From Voacanga thouarsii (Eukaryota > Streptophyta > Magnoliopsida > Gentianales > Apocynaceae): a DNA stretch of 64,000 bases. Positions 11,645 through 23,761 of this stretch are shown here, in pieces. The DNA lies in contig JANUWF010001659.1 in the NCBI GenBank assembly GCA_026120185.1, forward strand, positions 434,001-498,000. The letters are read 5' to 3'. The notes below the pieces were generated by a model that saw only the letters and a list, made by a program, of their open reading frames with translations, made no database searches and was not told the DNA's origin. The stretch's first letter is position 1. Every line of letters starts with the position of its first letter. The position numbers and the translations under genes are program-made.

Positions 11645-13073
11645 TGTTGGGAGATATGCCCTCTTAGATTAGGTTTCTGATGTAAATATCGAATGTTTTA
11701 ATAAAAAATTTTATTTTCAGAAATTATTTGTGAATTTACATTTTTATTTGTGTACAATTACGTTTGGAAAAGACCCATTGTGTTTAAGTAAGTGGTTCAT
11801 GTGAATGGAGGTCTTTAACAGTAAGGTATGGATCACGGGTTACTTAACACATAAACATTCATTCTTAACCGATTGATGAGAATGGAAATCTCATCATGTC
11901 TAGGTTATTATGTTGTGAATTCTAAATGGGGAATGGCTTACCTTTAGCCAGTGAGTAGTCCACTCACTTCAGGACATAAGCGTATTTCGAATACATAGAA
12001 CTGGACCTATAGTAGTGGTTTCTAAAAGTACTATATAGTAGAAACCTAGACTACTACCACTACAACGTGGACTAGTACTCTACGACTTGAGTATAAGTTG
12101 GTGGTCTGACGAAGCTGGCAACATATATTTTGATATGCTATAATGGAGGTTCTATCGTAGGGCCAATATACTTGCATGTTGGGTATGTGTGACTAGTTAG
12201 TTAAGACATACTTATATAAGATAGTTTTTATACTATATTGCCCCTTGTGGTTGTCTGAATGATCTAAATATCCAGGGTCCTGGGAAACATGACTTGGATA
12301 TTTGCTTTAGGGTAGCTCCCTTGGAAAGTGGAAACAATCCAGGAAGTTGTGGATCATTGGACTAGAGGCCTAAGGATGGTAGATGTCATTTAGAGAGGTG
12401 TTAGTACACTTCTTCTTCTCTAAATGTACGGCGATGTATAGAAGGGTATTTTAGTCATTACACATGTAGGTTGGAGACTTTGCTAACGCAGCATTGTTCT
12501 TGGGGTCAATATTTCCTTATGGTGATATTAAGAAATATTTAAAATGCAAAATACAGCTATTCATATGACAAGGGTATTTTGATCATTTTAGTAGTCAAGG
12601 CGGTGTGTCTTTTGGTCCCCAGTATAGACCGTGAGTCCTAATTAAATACGGGCTAAGGAATTGATCTTAAATTAAATGGAATTTATTTTATTTAAGTAGC
12701 CTGATTTAATTGTTGGGCTAGAATAAAATAAAGGTCTATGTGGAGAGAGAATTAATTAAATTAGTTTAGTGGATTAATTAATTATTCAGGGCTTTGGCCC
12801 AATTTGAATAATTAAATATTAACCTAAGACTAAATTAATATAGGCTTATTTATTGGACTAGTTTATTTGGGCCGGGAAATTAATCATTTGTTGGACCAAT
12901 TATTTGGTTCTAATTAGAATAATTAATTAGGCCCAAAAAGTTGAACTAAGAGTCCAATGGCCCAGTCCAGTTTAACCTAGGGTTTTTATTTAGGTTAAAT
13001 AAGAGGATGAAAAAAAAAAGGAGTACGTTTTCTCTGGGACGGCTTCTTCTCTGAAAAAGAAAAAAGGCCAAAC

Positions 13074-13106
<33 letters not shown>

Positions 13107-13452
13107 GAAAAAGGTTCCTTAGTCTTTAGTTATTCACCAAACGGATTTAGGCATGCCATTTACTGGAAGATCGAAAGTTTGGCGTTCACCTACATGCAAA
13201 GACAGAGTAGGAGGCTTGCAGGAATCGTACCAGAGGCTTCCACCAGCGTACCCACCCTGGTAGCACACATTCCGATCCAGCCAACTCTTAGAACAAGGAA
13301 AAGAGGCAAAAATTTTAAACCTCGGAATCCATACAGAGCACGACTGGCACTGACTAGGGCTGCCGGAGCCGACACCGGCTCTATTCGGGAATCCCCTATT
13401 CTTTAGTTTTTTTATCTTCGCTTCTGCTGCGTGCCTTGTGCTTTTTGCTTTC
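11645..13452 (+). repeat. Solo LTR of a copia-type retrotransposon
   Basis: It begins TGTTGGGAGATATGCCCT and ends TGCCTTCA (TG...CA). It is flanked by the 5-bp repeat ATCAG at 11640-11644 and 13453-13457. No internal retroelement sequence exists, so this is best explained by LTR-LTR recombination. A (TC)n tract lies at 13075-13105 and a chance 75-codon frame at 13179-13406, both in the LTR. The start resembles Angela-type LTRs, but it is not an obvious copy of the one at 7923-9578. Confidence 0.8.
13075..13105. repeat. (TC)n microsatellite
   Basis: About 15 TC units within the solo LTR. Confidence 0.95.
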
Positions 13453-13504
13453 TATGCCTTCAATCAGTCGAAAGTTTTGGACATAACTAATTTCAAAAAA
13501 ATAT

Positions 13505-13792
13505 TACCTCCGTTTCACAATATAAGTCATTTTGGACCTGAAAAGTTTTTTTCACAATATAAGTCGTTTTACAAAGTTCTATAAACATTTATTACTTTTT
13601 TTTCAGCTCTACCCCTCCCTACAATCTCTCTCTTTTCACTAATTATGACACAACTCTCTCCAATTACCAAGGTAGATAAAGACTTAATTATGGGTGTTTT
13701 TGAAAGTTTAGTTTTAAAATTGTATGGAATTTAGGACCCTTAATTCTTGTGCATAAGTCTAAAACGACTTATATTGTAAAACGAAGATAGTA
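13505..13792. mobile_element. Stowaway-like MITE
   Basis: The ends form an inverted repeat of about 33 bp: TACCTCCGTTTCACAATATA on the left against TACTATCTTCGTTTTACAAT read from the right end. TA is at both borders. Length and CTCCGT-type ends fit Tc1/mariner-derived Stowaway elements. A second internal copy of the ACAATATAAGTCGTTTTA motif occurs at about 13553. Confidence 0.85.
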
Positions 13793-13946
13793 TTATTTGG
13801 TCTCACCTTCTTATCAAGCAAGTGAACCAACAAAACGTTGTTCACAATGTTTCTATATTTATTTAAATATCTTATTAAGTTTTTGTATTTTTACTTCCTA
13901 TAAAAAAAAAAATTAAGGAGATCGCATTAAAGAAATAATATCCTTT

Positions 13947-13954
13947 CACAGAAG
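13947..13954. repeat. 8-bp target site duplication (left) of hAT element
   Basis: CACAGAAG here is identical to 17211-17218. Confidence 0.93.
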
Positions 13955-14313
13955 TAGGCATGGTCATGGTTGACAAACCTCCAATTGGTGGTTGGTCAAC
14001 CTCCGGTTGACGGTTGGCCAAAATGGTAAACATCAACCTTAAACCTTTAATCCCGATTTTACAGTTTAGCAGTTGACGATTACGGTTGCGGCTGGCCAAC
14101 CTCCGATTTGGCGGTTTTTTAATTTTTTTGAAATTTTTTATTTTTAAAAAAAGTATAAAAATAAGTAAAAAAAAGTTACAAACAAAAAACATATTTAAAA
14201 AAGAGCTTGAATTTAATTTTAATTTTATAAAATTAAGCTGCCTACGTATCCTCTTAGGGTATAGAGGAATCAAAGCTCTCATCATACTTTTACCTTTTAA
14301 CCCTTTTTTACCT

Positions 14314-16596
14314 TTAATGGTTTTCACTTTCGGTTGTTGTAGTTTCTTCCGTGTCTACGTCCAAAAATTCATTGAGATCTGACTGCATATTTTCTTGTTG
14401 ACGATTCTCAACTCTAATCCAATCATCTAAACATGCTTGAACTTCCAAAACTTCCAGTGCCATTCTTGAGCGAGTTTCACACAAAATATTTCCTCCAGCA
14501 CTAAAGGCTTGTTCTATCACAACAGTTGAAACGAGAACAATAAGAATCTCCTTAGCCATTAGTGCTACAACAGGAAATTTGCTCTCGTTTTCTCTCCACC
14601 ACTTCAAGATATCAAATCTTTCACTTGTTTCTTTCCACTTCGAATTATAAGTTAGATATAATTCAATTTTCACCGTGGAACTTGAAGATCATCTTGGTCG
14701 TTTTGACCTTTCTACCATCCTCTTAGTTGCCTGGTTAATTTTTGAAGATTCGGATATCGAAATATCAATATCTTGAGTTTCTTGGATAGCCCCATCATAC
14801 TTTCTAGAATATTCATAATATAAGTCGCGAAGAATATTCTTTACATTAGCTATTATATGAAAAATATCAAGATGACATGTAAGATCTTGAGTACTACTAT
14901 CATCTTCATCATCATTATATTCAATATTATGTTTAGAAAATAAAAAATCATAATAATCAATAAGATATTCTTGTAAACCATCAATTCTCATATCTGGATC
15001 AAGAACAGCAACTATTAAATTGATATCAAGTATATCTAAATAATATTTAAACCATTTAGTTTTCATAGCATTAATACACAGAGATAAAAGAGAATCACTA
15101 GAATATTCATTAAAAATAGCACTAACATTAACACATTCTTGAATAACTAAATATGTAGTAGGATAATAGACACTAGATAAATTATAAGTAGAATCATTAA
15201 ATATTTTTAAAACATATAAAAATACCTTCTCAAACACTCCATTGTTGAGGAAACAAATGTATTCCAACAGCTCTATTTGCAAAAAAAGCACATAAAAGTT
15301 CTTTATATGGAAAAGATATATTTAGCAATTCATATGTTGAATTCCATCTATTTGGGACATCTTTTGGAAATTGTTTTGGTTTCATGCCGTTACGTCTACA
15401 AAATTGACTCCTTTCTTTTTTAATTGTAGGTCTAAGCCATAAATAAGAAAAAGCAGCTCTTAGTGGTATAATATAAAAATCAAGACTTTTTAAACCATCT
15501 TATATGCATAAGTTTAAAATATGACATATACATCTAACATGAAAAAATTTACCTCCAAAAGTTGGTTGAATTAAATTTTTAAGACTAATAATTGAGGCAG
15601 TATTTACACTTACATTATCAAAAGAAATCGAAAAAATTTTATTCACTAAACCATATTCTTCTAAAATAACAATTAATAATTGGCAAATATTTTCAGCAGA
15701 ATGTGAACCATCAAAGGCCCTATAATCAATTAATCGTTTTTTAATATTCCATCCATTATCTACCCAATGACATGTAACACCCATATAAGAATGAGTTTGT
15801 CAGTGATCACTCTAAATATCACTACATAAAGAAATTTTACTAGGCAAATTTAAAAAAGTTTGAGTTAACTGATTCTTACTTTTTCTATATAATTTTTTAA
15901 GTGCACGTGTGAGGGTAGTGCTGGGAACACGATTTGCAGCAGGATTTAAAGTATTTTGACCATATTTATTAAATTGTAATTTTTCACCAAAACTAAATGA
16001 AAGATGTTCTACAGCTACCATTTTAGCTAATTATTCTCTATTTACTTTATCAGTATATTCAAATAAACTAACAGATAGAGTAGATGTAGTACTAGTGCAC
16101 CCGGTAATTTGTTGTTATTTGAAATTCAAACCGAATTCTTGAGGATGGTGCCTTCTTAGATGTTGAGAGAGCGTGTCATAGCCCATTCCTGGCTTGAATT
16201 CATATAATTTAGGAACACTAGTACAATAATTACACTTGGCTTTTATTTCACCGGGTGATATTTTTGTGAGAGTAAAATGCTTGGTGAATATATCACTTCT
16301 CTTTTTCGCACTTTCTTTGATATAGCATCGGTTTGTAAATCACTTTCTTGAGGATGTTGTTGTTGAACTTCAACTTCTTCATCATTAACTTGTATTGGTT
16401 GATCAGTTGTTGAAGAAGAAAATGTCACCGGAAAAAATTTTTGACCAAAACCAGAAGTGGATTGATAGCCAGATGGAGTAGTAAAAGTCTCCGGTTGAAA
16501 TTTTGGATTAAAACTAGCACTATCACTCATTTTTTTTCTTACCCTTAGAGCTACTAGGATGAGACATTTTTTTTTCAAAAAAAATATATATAACAA
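14314..16596 (-). pseudogene. hAT transposase pseudogene
   Basis: The minus-strand order is as follows. A polar N-terminus starts at about 16530 (MSDSASFNPKFQ). A BED-type zinc finger remnant (C-N-Y-C ... H-L-R-R-H-H) lies near 16160-16240. An RNase H-like catalytic region includes LIDYRAFDGSHSAENI and ISFDNVSVNTA (15784-15500). An alpha-helical insertion follows (15291-14689). The C-terminal hAT dimerisation domain ends the gene (WWRENESKFPVVALMAKEIL, then EQAFSAGGNIL, 14600-14480). These pieces lie in at least three frames with several stops, so the gene is dead. The hATC motif identifies the family securely. It would have been the cut-and-paste enzyme of the surrounding element. Confidence 0.9.
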
Positions 16597-16759
16597 TAAT
16601 ATATATTGAGAATTGAAAGAGTTAAAAGAATTGAGAGAGAGTTGAGAGTTGAGAAGTGAGAAGTGAGAAATAAAAAATTAAATAAATTTGTACTTATTTA
16701 TAGAGAGAGTGAGTAAAAAAAAAAAGCTAGCCGTTGCGTCGTTGACAATGACCCGAAAC

Positions 16760-16931
16760 GAAGTCTTATGTCGTGAACCCAGATGCCATTATGTCATTTT
16801 GGACACAACGGTCATTCTTCAAAATGGCTATTATTGTCGTGGGCCCAAAATGGCATAATGGTCATAATGGCCATTTTGAATAATGGTCGTTGTGCCCAAA
16901 ATGGCATAATATGGGCCCACGACATAAGGCT
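16760..16931. repeat. Long imperfect inverted repeat inside hAT element
   Basis: Left arm 16760-16833 and right arm 16862-16931 pair over about 70 bases with few mismatches, around a loop of about 28 bases. Shared arm words include CTTATGTCGTG, ACAACG and CAAAATGGC. It lies upstream of the transposase frame and could fold into a hairpin. Confidence 0.8.
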
Positions 16932-17344
16932 TCCTTTTTAATTTTTAATTTTTTTAATTTTTTAAAATTATTTCTTCATTGACATGTGTCAACATAATAT
17001 GCTAGCACGTGTCAATTAAAAAAATTTAAAAAATAGTAAAATCTGCCGTTTAAACCACCAATTGACGGTTGAAGAAAATCCCAATTTGAATCGGGCCATT
17101 GGCCACGGTTCACGGTTTGACCGTAAATTATGGTCAATGATTTTTTAACCGTTGACCTAAGTTCTGGTTCATGATTTAACCGTAAACAAATTGGACCGGG
17201 GTCATGCCTACACAGAAGTCACTTCCTAAACTGAGATCTCTCTAAATGGAAAAGTTTTTGCACAGATGTTCGTGTCGTATTTTGAAATTTACTTTTTAAA
17301 ACCATCCTACATGGAAAATTTTTAAAGGTTTGCATCGCGCACTA

Positions 17345-17725
17345 AGGGCTAGTTTGCGAGTTTAAGGAAGAAAAGAAAAGAAGTGAAAATATTAATGAGA
17401 AGAAAAGAGAAAAGAAGAGAATTGATTGTTATGTTGTTTGGGAGTTTAAGAAAGAAAAGAAATAATTTTATTCTCTTGTGTTTGGAAGGTAGGAAAGAAA
17501 AGAAGAGAAACTCCATTTTATTAGAGTAATTTATATATTTATTTTTAAATTTGTAATAGAAAATAAACATTTGAGAATAATTTAGTTATTTCATTTCTCC
17601 ACTCATGCTGACTTTGGTCAATCTTTCTACTTCTTTCCACATATAGAGAGAAAGAAATGAAAAAAATCCCAAATAAAAAAATTGATTCCCTCGTCTCCCC
17701 AAATCTCTCCATCCAAACCAGCCCT
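17345..17725. mobile_element. Possible MITE upstream of the choline monooxygenase-like gene
   Basis: AGGGCTAGTTTG at 17345 and its near-complement (CAAACCAGCCCT, ending 17725) form 12-bp inverted ends with one mismatch, around an A+G-rich core. The length of 381 bp is typical of a MITE, but I found no clear target duplication, so this is tentative. Confidence 0.45.
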
Positions 17726-17786
17726 CAAAGAAATTTTCACAGCGCCGCTCCATTTTGAGAATTAATTCCAAATACCGCCCCAGCCA

Positions 17787-17793
17787 TATATAA
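17787..17793 (+). promoter_or_regulatory. Putative TATA box of the choline monooxygenase-like gene
   Basis: TATATAA lies 52 bases before the ATG at 17845. That would give a short 5' UTR of roughly 20-25 bases. Position and sequence fit a plant core promoter; no other element was tested. Confidence 0.5.
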
Positions 17794-17844
17794 TAAGACA
17801 TCGTTTCCGCTAACTTCGTATCAACAAACCTGGCGAGAATTTCA

Positions 17845-20800
17845 ATGGCGAGAATTCAGATGCCCATCTCTCCCACCTCCCACCTGCTTGAATTCAAGAA
17901 ACCAAAGTGCCATCGAATCCACCTCCTCGACATCCCCCATAGATTCAAATTCACTTCAAATTATTGCTCCATCACAGTCTCAGCATCTCTACAAAGTCAG
18001 CCTTCTTCATACCATAATCGAACTCAAGCAATGGTCCGAGAATTCAACCCAAAAATTCCCATAGAAAAAGCTCTAACCCCACCAAGCTCTTGGTACAGCG
18101 ATCCTTGTTTTTTTGCTCTTGAACTTCAACAAGTCTTTTACCGAGGTTGGCAGGCAGTTGGTAAGAATCGGAATTGCAATTCTTTTTTTCCCTCTCTTTT
18201 ATACACTATCTTTATTCAACCCTTCATCTCGAAAATGGAGGAGAAGCTTCAGCTAAACTATAACGATTGATAATTTAACTTTTCTTCCTCTTTTAATCAA
18301 ACAAAACTGCATGCTCTTTCGGATCCTTTTAATTTTTCTTTTACATTTTTGGCAGAAAACAGAAGTAATAAAAAATCATGGCTAAATTCTTCTATGGTTA
18401 TTCATTTTGTTTTTATTGATTTCTAGGATATACTGAACAGATAAAAGAGGCCCAGCAATATTTTACGGGCAGGTAATGTCAGCAATTGCCTATAATTGCC
18501 ACATGTGTGCTATAAAAATATCTTGATATATATATTCATGGCATATTCTGGGGCACTTTCCACAGGAAAGATAATTTTCAGTAACCTGCAAGTGAAGAAA
18601 AATGCATCATGAATGAGTTGCTGTGGTTTAAAATTTAGCTAACTAATGAATTATGGCAGATTGGGCAATGTTGAGTATGTGGTATGCCGAAATGATAATG
18701 GGGAATTACATGCATTTCACAATGTTTGTCGCCATCATGCCTCTCTTCTTGCCACTGGAAGTGGGAAAAAATCGTGTTTTGTTTGCCCGTATCATGTGAG
18801 TTTGTGGTTTCTTCTTTTACCATTTCTGAATAGCTATACAGTCTTACTCTATTGTTGGTAGTACTAATTCACATTCACTTGAACTCTGCTTCTGAGTATC
18901 CTGTTCTTCTATAGGGCAACTTTAATGTATTGGTAGTTTAGTTTTAGCAGGGTTTACTGGATTACATCAATGAGATCTTGTTTCAGGGATGGACATATGG
19001 ATTGGATGGTGCACTTCTAAAGGCAACTAGAATTTCAGGGATTCAAAACTTCAGAGAGAATGTATGGTTTGGATAACCTACGTTTTGTATCTTCATGTCC
19101 TTTTTTCCTCAGATAAAGGGTAATTCTGATTAACTTCCTGGCTCCATTAAGGGTAGGAAATGGGACTTGTTCCGCTGCGAGTAGCTATGTGGGGCCCATT
19201 TGTACTTCTCAACATTGAGAAGGCAAGTTCACCTCAACAAGGGTCTGAGAATGATTTCTTTGTAGATGAATGGCTGGGTTGTTCATCAGAGATACTGCAT
19301 TCTGGTGGAGTTGATTCTACACTCAGTTTCATATGCCGGCGTGAGTATATCATCGAATGTAACTGGAAGGTTTGTACTCTTTACACTCCGTTCAAAATTT
19401 GCCTGAGGTCCTATAACCATCCTATTCTAGTCTACTTGTTTGCAGCATGTTTGATCATAGGAAATGTCCTAAGAAATTAATATTCAACTTGCTAGCTCCG
19501 TATGTGTGTATGTATGCGCGCGCACGTGTGTATGTGTGTTTATTCTCCACAAGCCCCTTCTTATTCTTGTTTTTCATAGCCCTCATCTTTAGCAATGGTT
19601 TATGTCTTCATCAAAATTTTTAAGCAACCAAGAGCAAGCCATTCACTTATTCTATTCAATTGTATAGCTACTGAGGTTTCTAATGGATTTATTCTTTCCT
19701 TGAAGGTTTTCTGTGACAACTACTTAGATGGCGGTTATCACGTGCCATATGCACATAAAGGTCTTGCATCTGGTCTTAAGCTTGAATCATATTCCTACAC
19801 AGTATGCCCACTACTTTTATTGTGTATTTAGTTTTTTAATTCCATATTTGGTCTCCTTTTATTTGTCACTAGTCACCCCGTGAAGGCTCAAACAGCCCCC
19901 ACATATTATCATTTTTGTAGTGTCATTGTTAATATAAGCATGTGCCTTTGACATCATTCTTGAAATTTATTGTGTCTCATATTAAGTTGCTCTTACACAA
20001 GGTATTTTGGGCATTTATTCTGATGTTATGTCCTTTACCAAATTAAAAGGTACATGAAAAGGTTAGCATCCAAACTTGTTCTGGTGTTGCCACAGAATAT
20101 GAACAAGATTTTCATCGCCTTGGGTCAAAAGCTCTATATGCTTTTGTGTATCCAAACTTCATGATTAATAGGTCAGTGCATGGTGATAAATAACAGGGTG
20201 ATGTTTGAGTTGACTGGCTAATTCGTGAACACCCAATGTATTGAGTACTTTTATGCAGGTATGGACCTTGGATGGACACCAATCTAGTACTGCCACTGGG
20301 GCCTCGCAAATGTCAAGTGATATTTGATTACTTTCTTGATTCTTCTCTCAAGGTAAATCTAATTGTTACAAATTTATTGATGAGTTGTGTTGGCCGGTTA
20401 ATTCCATTGGAAACATTAATGACAAGCTTGATCTCATTTCTTGATCTTAAAAATTAAATTAGAGAGAGAGTAAGGGATAAAAAAGTAAAGCAAATTAATA
20501 ATTTTCTTTCATTTCCCCTTCCCTTTCCCTCCATATTAAACAAAAAGAAGGTAAAAAGATGTTGCCTTTGCGCCTCCCCTTTCTGTCCGCAAACCAAAGC
20601 ATGTGCTAAGTGGCATGCATTGAAAGAACATATTCAGTAAGATCATAAAAGTCCTAGATATTATTGAGAGATACTTTTGGGTATATTTTCTAGTCCTGAC
20701 AAAGCCATGGTTCTGTTTTCATGTTAATCTTTGTGCTGATTGTCAATGGGTGGATCCTCTCAAATGTTAGTATAGATGCTGGAAGATTAAAGTTCTTATA

Positions 20801-23761
20801 TGCAAACATAAACATAGAGAAGTTTGTGAAAGAAATCATTGCCAAATAAACATAAAATAAAATAAAAAGATTTAGATTGAATTATGACAATTTTCATATG
20901 AAATACTTATAATGTCTAGATCTACAATGCCAACGTCCTGACATGTGTCTCTATATTCATATGCACATGCATTTTTTTTCTCCCTCTTTTTGGTGAATGA
21001 AAACTATTTGTTTGTTAGCAGGGGCGTTTTGGCTTGCTTAGTTGGTTTTACTAGTAATTGTATTATTATCATTTTTAACTGATAGCCAGTTGCATCTTTA
21101 GAATACTAAATGCTATGCAAAGTGTGGAATAATAGCGTATCAAGAGCGTGCTCCTGCTTTCACTATGAAAATAGATTAGAGCTGTACTTGGATAAATATT
21201 AGATTGAAATCAATTTGTTAAAATTTAATAAAATATTATTAAATGTGGGGCCCAATCATTAATGAGAGGGAGAAAATATGATATGTTGTTAGTATATGAT
21301 AGTTCTCGAGAATAAAAATTATTTAAATTAATATTATTTTAAATTAGAGTTTTGGTTTGGATTGGAAAGAGTTTCTTCCCAAATATAGTCTTGGTAAACC
21401 ATCTCATATTGATTGCATGAAAGGAAAAGTCTTGTTTCTTGTACTATTTCCACTAAGCAGCCAATTCACCCATGTACTATTTCCACTCTATTCACACCAA
21501 ATAGAATTGTCAGTTGTAGGCTCAAGCTTGCTTACCCATCCTGAGGTCGGCTCATATAAATCAATTAGGCAAGTTTGGGCTTTGCTTTAGTCCATCTCTT
21601 TGCACACCTACCCTTCGCCTTTTTAGGAGTTATTTCCTTCGTTTCAAAGTGAATGACCAGAATTTACTCGATGCAAAAATTTAGGAGAGTAGTTGAGTGT
21701 TTAGCACTTTTCCACCTTTCCCTTAAATAAGTTATTAGGGGCCCCGTATATAAGGATAGTTTTACATGCTTTTTTAAGTGAGGATAATGGTGAAATCTTA
21801 GATTGGAAATTTCTTTTAATTGAAGAAATTAAGGACATTTGTTTTGATTGGAGTGCATGTTTGTTTGAGAGATCTCAAGGCTACAGCTTTTAATTATACT
21901 AAATTATGTTCCTGATACCGGACTTGCCTTAAGGTATTTTAATATCCAATAAATGTAATAATGTGTGGATAATTATATTAAGCATATCTAATATGAGACA
22001 GGCGTAAAGGAAGCATGACTTCCTTTTGGTGAAACTAAAGATCATTTTCTTGTGATCTCAGATTTGGCCTAAGTGGGGCCACTATTTTAATGTCAGATGC
22101 AGTGAGTCCAGGCTGACCTTGACTAATTGATAGTCCTGTCTTCTCCCCCCCCCCTGGTCCTTCTTTCTTTCTTTTTCTAATAAGAATTGATAGTCCTCTC
22201 TATAAGGCATTGTGGATCCTTCACCCCTATGGTTTATGAGATGATACTTCTACTATTGATTTAGGACAATTTGAACATTTACCATTTATGATAGAATTAA
22301 ATATGCTACTTTTTGAATAATGTATCTGAAGAGCAGTACACCAAGAGTGTTGGTTGTTCTTCTTCTGTAGTCCTTTCAAGTGCGGCATAGATATCATAGC
22401 ATCTTTGATTAATTTTCTATAGATTGTGGAAACTCTGTCCTATCGCAACCTTTTTGTTTCCCTACTGAGTACATTTTTCTTGGTGTAAGTTAGAAAAGTT
22501 ATACATCCATATTGAAAGCTTACATAATTTCATGAACAAATATTTTGTGGGCTTTGTTGATAGCTTAAGCATGCACAAGTTGGAATTAGTAGGGATCCTG
22601 TCAGTGGATTCTCGCTTATCATTATGTGTGAAGCTGAATATGGACATGCTTATACTAGTTTGGAGTTCTGTAGGACCTGTGGTGCTGTTGTTTAAATAGT
22701 ATTTTTGGTCCTATGCAATAGGATGCTTACAAAAAGAAAAATGACTTGTGGAAAAGAAAAACATGGAGTAATCTATATGATTAAGCTTTCTGCTCTATAT
22801 TTTTTTATTATTCAACTACCAAAGTTCCTGATCCTGCCTTCTGTTCTTTTGTTTTTAAGACATCATGGTTCTGTTTCAAAACATTCTTTAAATGCCGATA
22901 TGAAGGTTGAGCAAATTAATCTGAAATTTTCTTTGTAGTCTGCAAGCTTCTGTGTGGAAATGAAATTCTGAGGGTCTACAATGTGGTAAGCCTCAGGATA
23001 GGCTTATATAGTCAAGTATTTAAAGGAGAAGTTACAAACATGGTAGGCGAGTGTGTGGAAAACTGTTCTGAGACACTGCCAATGGATTTGCTTAGTGTTT
23101 TAAGAAGTCTGGCCCATCCTCAAAACTGGAAAAGATAACAGTAAGAAAAAAAACCAAAGATCGTACTTCACTGATCCTTGTTTTCCCTATTATTTTTTCC
23201 CTTTTTCATTCTTATTGTAAATCAGAGAGTGTACTTCACTACAGTACTGCAATTTTCTTTTCCTGTCAACATTCAGTTGTAATCACTGATTTCTTGTAAA
23301 AGTTTAAGCGACAAAATTGATTGGCCAATGACTTTTCACCTCTTCGGACTATTTAGAATGTGTTTTAGTTTACATGTCATGTCATGTCAACTTTGAAATG
23401 CTTGTATTTTTACCCCTTTTGTTTTTTTTTTGGGTGGGGCAGAATGAGAATGAATTCATAGAAAGAAGCTTAAAGGACAGTGAGAAAGTGCAGGTACAGG
23501 CTATAAATACAAATCTAATTAATGTTGGAGCTCTATTGGGACATTTACACTCGGGGCCCAGAGTACTGAAATTTAGTTTGTGCAGAAATCATGGCTAATG
23601 TTTTACTCGTTGCATATTTGCAGCTTGAGGATATTACGCTATGTGAAGCTGTTCAGAGAGGCCTTGAATCACCAGCTTACTGCTCCGGCCGATATGCGCC
23701 TACTGTTGAGAAGCCCATGCATCATTTCCATTGCCTGCTCTATGAAAGTCTGATATACTAA
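17845..23761 (+). CDS. Choline monooxygenase-like Rieske oxygenase, 10 exons, 428 aa
   Basis: Exons: 17845-18160, 18427-18472, 18660-18795, 18987-19061, 19157-19369, 19706-19801, 20050-20171, 20259-20352, 23443-23493, 23624-23761. All introns are GT-AG and the frame is unbroken over 1287 nt. The first 60-odd residues are rich in Ser and basic residues, like a chloroplast transit peptide. The Rieske [2Fe-2S] ligands are C144-R-H146 and C163-P-Y-H166. The mononuclear iron motif is NYLDGGYHVPYAH, with D270, H274 and H279. Length is close to spinach choline monooxygenase (about 439 aa). In betaine-accumulating plants this stromal, ferredoxin-dependent enzyme oxidises choline to betaine aldehyde, the first step to glycine betaine. 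Homologues occur in many plants that make little betaine, so the substrate here is unproven. No neighbouring gene in the window belongs to the pathway. Intron 8 is unusually long (3.1 kb). Confidence 0.93.
19501..19540. repeat. Alternating purine-pyrimidine (GT/GC) tract in intron 5
   Basis: A 40-base TATGTGTG/CGCGCGCACGTGTG tract. Such alternating sequence is polymorphic and prone to left-handed DNA. It lies inside an intron and does not affect the coding sequence. Confidence 0.85.
20353..23442 (+). other. Intron 8 of the choline monooxygenase-like gene; no gene inside
   Basis: This 3.09 kb AT-rich intron lies between codons 366 and 367. It contains a C-run near 22146 and several short open frames with no recognisable product. 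I saw no transposon ends, but old degraded insertions would be hard to see by eye. Confidence 0.7.

Larger units (their letters stand above)
13955..17210 (-). mobile_element. hAT transposon, 3.26 kb, decayed transposase
   Basis: The left end reads TAGGCATGGTCATGG and the right end, inverted, reads TAGGCATGACCCCGG. Perfect 8-bp duplications (CACAGAAG) flank it, the size made by hAT transposases. Subterminal regions carry repeated GGTTGACGGTT and ACGGTTTGACCG-like words. The transposase reads on the minus strand and is broken in several frames. The intact target duplication shows both ends are original. Confidence 0.94.

Noticed and set aside
13179..13406. 75-codon basic open frame
   Set aside because: Lies wholly inside the solo LTR defined by ATCAG duplications.
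20353..23442. Several open frames of 60-80 codons in intron 8
   Set aside because: The spliced choline monooxygenase-like frame crosses the region, and none of these frames has a recognisable product.
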